DNA from: Glaciimonas sp.
GTDB taxonomy: Bacteria > Pseudomonadota > Gammaproteobacteria > Burkholderiales > Burkholderiaceae
Length of the DNA: 9,324 nucleotides
Direction: 5' to 3'
Assembly (NCBI GenBank): GCA_014377145.1
Contig: JACMQE010000054.1
Location: 1 to 9,324 of the forward strand
Shown here piece by piece: positions 7,790 through 9,324 of this stretch (its first letter is position 1; each line of letters opens with the position of its first letter). Made by a program: the position numbers and the translations under genes. Under the pieces are notes generated by a model that worked only from the letters and a program-made list of their open reading frames with translations, ran no database searches and was not told the DNA's origin.

Positions 7790-8380
7790 ATGCTCACAAA
7801 AACTTCATTTGACGTAGCGCAATTACGCAAAAAAATTGCCACCGTCGCGGCGCGTATGATTGCCGAAGATGATACAGATTACGGCACGGCCAAACGAAAA
7901 GGAGCGCAACAAATCATTGGCAACCGCCGCCTTAGCGGTAACTTCGTACCAAATAATATTCAAATAGTGGAGGAAGTGCGTTTATATAACACGTTATTTT
8001 TTGCCGACACGAAACCGCCCAGACTTGTGCACTTACATCAACTAGCCGTCGAAATAATGACTGAAATGGCAACTTTTAATCCTTATCTGACCAGCGCGGT
8101 TTAGAATGGCACCTTCGGTGACCATGCCGACATCCATTTACAACTGTTCGTCGACAGTCCCAAAGAGGTAGAAATTTACTTACTCAATAAAAAGGTACAA
8201 TTCGAAGTTTCTGACAACCATAACAACATTCGCTCGGTAAAACATAACCGTAACAGCGGTAGCGTCCTGATGGAAATCCTCAGTTTGATCTATAAATGTG
8301 AGGGTGTACATTTAGCGCTCTTTGAAACTACCACGTTACAGGGTAATTTCAAAGAGCGAAAAGGGTGTAGACCAAAGTGA
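7790..8380 (+). pseudogene. Conserved hypothetical protein gene interrupted by one in-frame amber codon
   Basis: I know this as an unnamed gene found next to mpl in related Burkholderiales and cannot give it a firm function. The natural start is ATG 7790 (MLTKTSFDVAQLRKKIA). The same frame is open back to 7568, overlapping mpl, but those 74 codons look like promoter DNA, not family sequence. The frame runs well conserved through ARMIAEDDTDYGTAKRKGA and MTEMATFNPYLTSAV, then meets TAG at 8102-8104. It continues with no shift (NGTFGDHADIHLQLFVD, then KEVEIYLLNKKVQF, then CEGVHLALFE) to TGA 8378-8380. Without the TAG it would encode 196 aa. The segment around the lesion (NPYL..AV-NGT..DHADIHLQLF) vaguely resembles a nucleotidyltransferase core, which is inference only. 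A single nonsense change suggests very recent loss; readthrough or a sequencing error are the alternatives. Confidence 0.75.
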
Positions 8381-8414
8381 AAAACGGCAGCATGGAGAGC
8401 GTGCAAATCTCGCC

Positions 8415-8430
8415 GCAGCATGTTTGCTGC
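8415..8430 (+). repeat. Short perfect hairpin in the gap before the thioredoxin-like gene
   Basis: GCAGCA (8415-8420), a 4-nt loop and TGCTGC (8425-8430) form a 6-bp perfect stem. It lies in the 91-nt gap after the hypothetical gene's TGA and 41 nt before the next ATG. No T-run follows, so it is not a standard intrinsic terminator. It may be a weak RNA structure or chance. Confidence 0.3.
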
Positions 8431-8471
8431 TGATAAATCAACCTCAACCGCAAGAGGAGTAATTAAGCCGC

Positions 8472-8993
8472 ATGAAGCAAAAATTATTCATATATATCCC
8501 AATTGCGGTCCTATTTTGCGCTATCGGCTTCTATTTTAACCAACAACGGTTATCACCCTCGACCTCGGAAGGACTCGCCGTAGCGAATCTGCTCGCACAA
8601 TCCATGGTTGAAACCACTGGCAAGCAACAACTCTTGTCACAATGGAAATGAAAATCTTTCGTTGTTAACTTCTTGGCAACCTAGTGCGGTCCTTGCGTAG
8701 AAGCAATGCCAGAATTGAATGCTTTAAGCGCAGAACTGGTTGAAAAGGATATCCATGGCATCGGCATTGACTCCCAAGAGAACATCGCAAAATTTGCCGA
8801 AAAATATAAGATTACGTACCTTCTCTACGTCGCTGGCATCAACGGTACATCACTTTTGCGCCAATTCGGCAATGACGCTGGCAGCTTACCGTTTACCGTC
8901 CTATTCGGTGCCGATGGAAAAGTAAAAAAGATGTATCTTGTAGGCTTTAAATTTGATGCATTGGGGAAAAATTTGGCTTTTTTGATAACTTAA
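8472..8993 (+). pseudogene. TlpA/ResA-like thioredoxin-fold protein gene with two in-frame stops
   Basis: The intact ancestor would be a membrane-anchored periplasmic thiol-disulfide protein. The ATG at 8472 has GAGGAG 12 nt upstream (8454-8459). An N-terminal anchor follows (about residues 5-22, LFIYIPIAVLFCAIGFYF). The frame then meets TGA at 8649-8651, in the place of the residue after QWK where relatives usually have Gly. KSFVVNFLAT follows, then TAG at 8682-8684 exactly where the Trp before the CxxC motif is expected, then CGPC (residues 72-75). After that the thioredoxin fold continues undamaged: PELNAL, GIDSQENIAKFAEKY, the cis-Pro loop SLPFTVLFGADGKV, and an end at TAA 8991-8993. The full frame would be 173 codons. 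The first Trp of the usual W-x-x-W-C pattern is also changed (NFLAT). Reinitiation at ATG 8706 would give a 95-aa product lacking the CxxC and any anchor. The gene lies just upstream of aroQ, as I recall it in related genomes. Confidence 0.88.
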
Positions 8994-9004
8994 TCGAACT
9001 TTTC

Positions 9005-9016
9005 TAATTGCAATTA
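9005..9016. repeat. 12-bp perfect palindrome in the gap before aroQ
   Basis: TAATTGCAATTA reads the same on both strands. It starts 12 nt after the stop of the thioredoxin-like relic and lies upstream of the aroQ promoter candidate. It could be half of a repressor site, but AT-rich 12-mers of this kind also arise by chance. Confidence 0.3.
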
Positions 9017-9087
9017 AATTCGCATTCACATAACCGACATCCGCACCCTAAAGTATGAGTAAAAATGTAAGCAAAATCAAATTCCTC

Positions 9088-9117
9088 TTGCCAGTTAAAG
9101 CCATTTGACGGCAAAAT
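9088..9117 (+). promoter_or_regulatory. Candidate sigma70-type promoter of aroQ
   Basis: TTGCCA (9088-9093) and CAAAAT (9112-9117) are separated by 18 nt, matching 5/6 and 4/6 of the consensus. The predicted start would be near 9124, about 25 nt before the aroQ ATG. The octamer CGGCAAAA occurs at 9109-9116 and again at 9129-9136, a 20-nt spacing that might be chance. Confidence 0.35.
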
Positions 9118-9149
9118 GCGCCCATCGTCGGCAAAAAAGGCACCATTTC

Positions 9150-9324
9150 ATGGCAAAAAATATACTTCTTCTCAATGGCCCTAACCTAAATTTACTAGGC
9201 ACACGTGAGCCAGAAGTCTACGGGTCGACCACACTGGCAGATATTGTAATGGCAGCGCAAACGCAAGCGGAGGCGGCAGGCGTTCGGCTAGTGCATTTTC
9301 AGAGCAACCATGAAGGTGCGCTGA
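9150..9324 (+). CDS. aroQ: Type II 3-dehydroquinate dehydratase AroQ (5' part, cut by window edge)
   Basis: The enzyme dehydrates 3-dehydroquinate to 3-dehydroshikimate, the substrate of the AroE encoded at the other end of the window. It forms a cytoplasmic dodecamer in this family. The 58 visible codons of about 145-150 begin [18 protein letters not shown], the type II signature. They continue with [11 protein letters not shown], which has the catalytic-loop Arg and Tyr (R19, Y24), and end with FQSNHEGAL, whose Asn and Glu belong to the active site. The ATG at 9150 has AAGG nine nt upstream. In related Burkholderiales aroQ is followed by accB and accC, so the next genes beyond the edge are probably biotin carboxyl carrier and carboxylase; this is inference from known synteny. 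The frame shows no lesion, in contrast to the two broken genes before it. Confidence 0.95.
   Translation, partial: MAKNILLLNGPNLNLLGTREPEVYGSTTLADIVMAAQTQAEAAGVRLVHFQSNHEGAL

Noticed and set aside
8706..8993. A stand-alone 95-aa gene beginning at ATG 8706
   Set aside because: It is the C-terminal part of the interrupted thioredoxin-like gene, lacks the CxxC motif and has no ribosome site.
1..9324. Mobile elements, CRISPR arrays, tRNA/rRNA, riboswitches, phage genes
   Set aside because: I scanned for terminal inverted repeats, evenly spaced repeats, transposase or integrase motifs and tRNA-like ends by eye and saw none.

Overview
The window looks like core chromosome of a betaproteobacterium of the order Burkholderiales, most like Oxalobacteraceae (Herminiimonas/Collimonas relatives) or nearby Burkholderiaceae. 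I base this on recalled gene order (mpl, yqiA, ubiC, rnb, a tonB-like gene, aroE, mtgA on one strand; a thioredoxin-like gene then aroQ on the other) and on protein motifs, not on a database search. Base composition looks intermediate. I see no insertion sequence, integrase, phage gene, tRNA, rRNA or CRISPR array.

Layout. Positions 1-7579 are read from the minus strand. Upstream to downstream they hold mpl (murein recycling ligase), yqiA (small esterase) and ubiC (chorismate lyase), which overlap by 4 nt and 1 nt and form one translationally coupled unit. After a 196-nt gap comes an RNB-family exoribonuclease, then a heavily decayed tonB-like gene, then aroE (shikimate dehydrogenase), coupled with a 2-nt gap to mtgA (monofunctional murein transglycosylase). 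mtgA starts with GTG and runs off the left edge. From about 7790 onward genes are on the plus strand: a conserved hypothetical gene interrupted by a single amber codon, a TlpA/thioredoxin-like gene interrupted by two in-frame stops, and the first 58 codons of aroQ (type II 3-dehydroquinase), cut by the right edge.

Functionally, the intact genes cover murein synthesis and recycling (mtgA, mpl), the shikimate pathway (aroE, aroQ), the entry step to ubiquinone (ubiC) and RNA turnover (rnb). All show their family motifs without lesions.

The striking point is the contrast. Three accessory-type genes (TonB-like energy transducer, unknown protein, thioredoxin-like protein) are broken in place, while every metabolic or housekeeping neighbour is open. 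The tonB relic has one nonsense codon and at least four frame changes; the other two have only in-frame stops and otherwise preserved frames. This is the pattern of recent gene loss, as in a lineage adapting to a narrower or host-associated niche. Amber recoding is a less likely alternative that can be tested. I found no convincing new biological system here.
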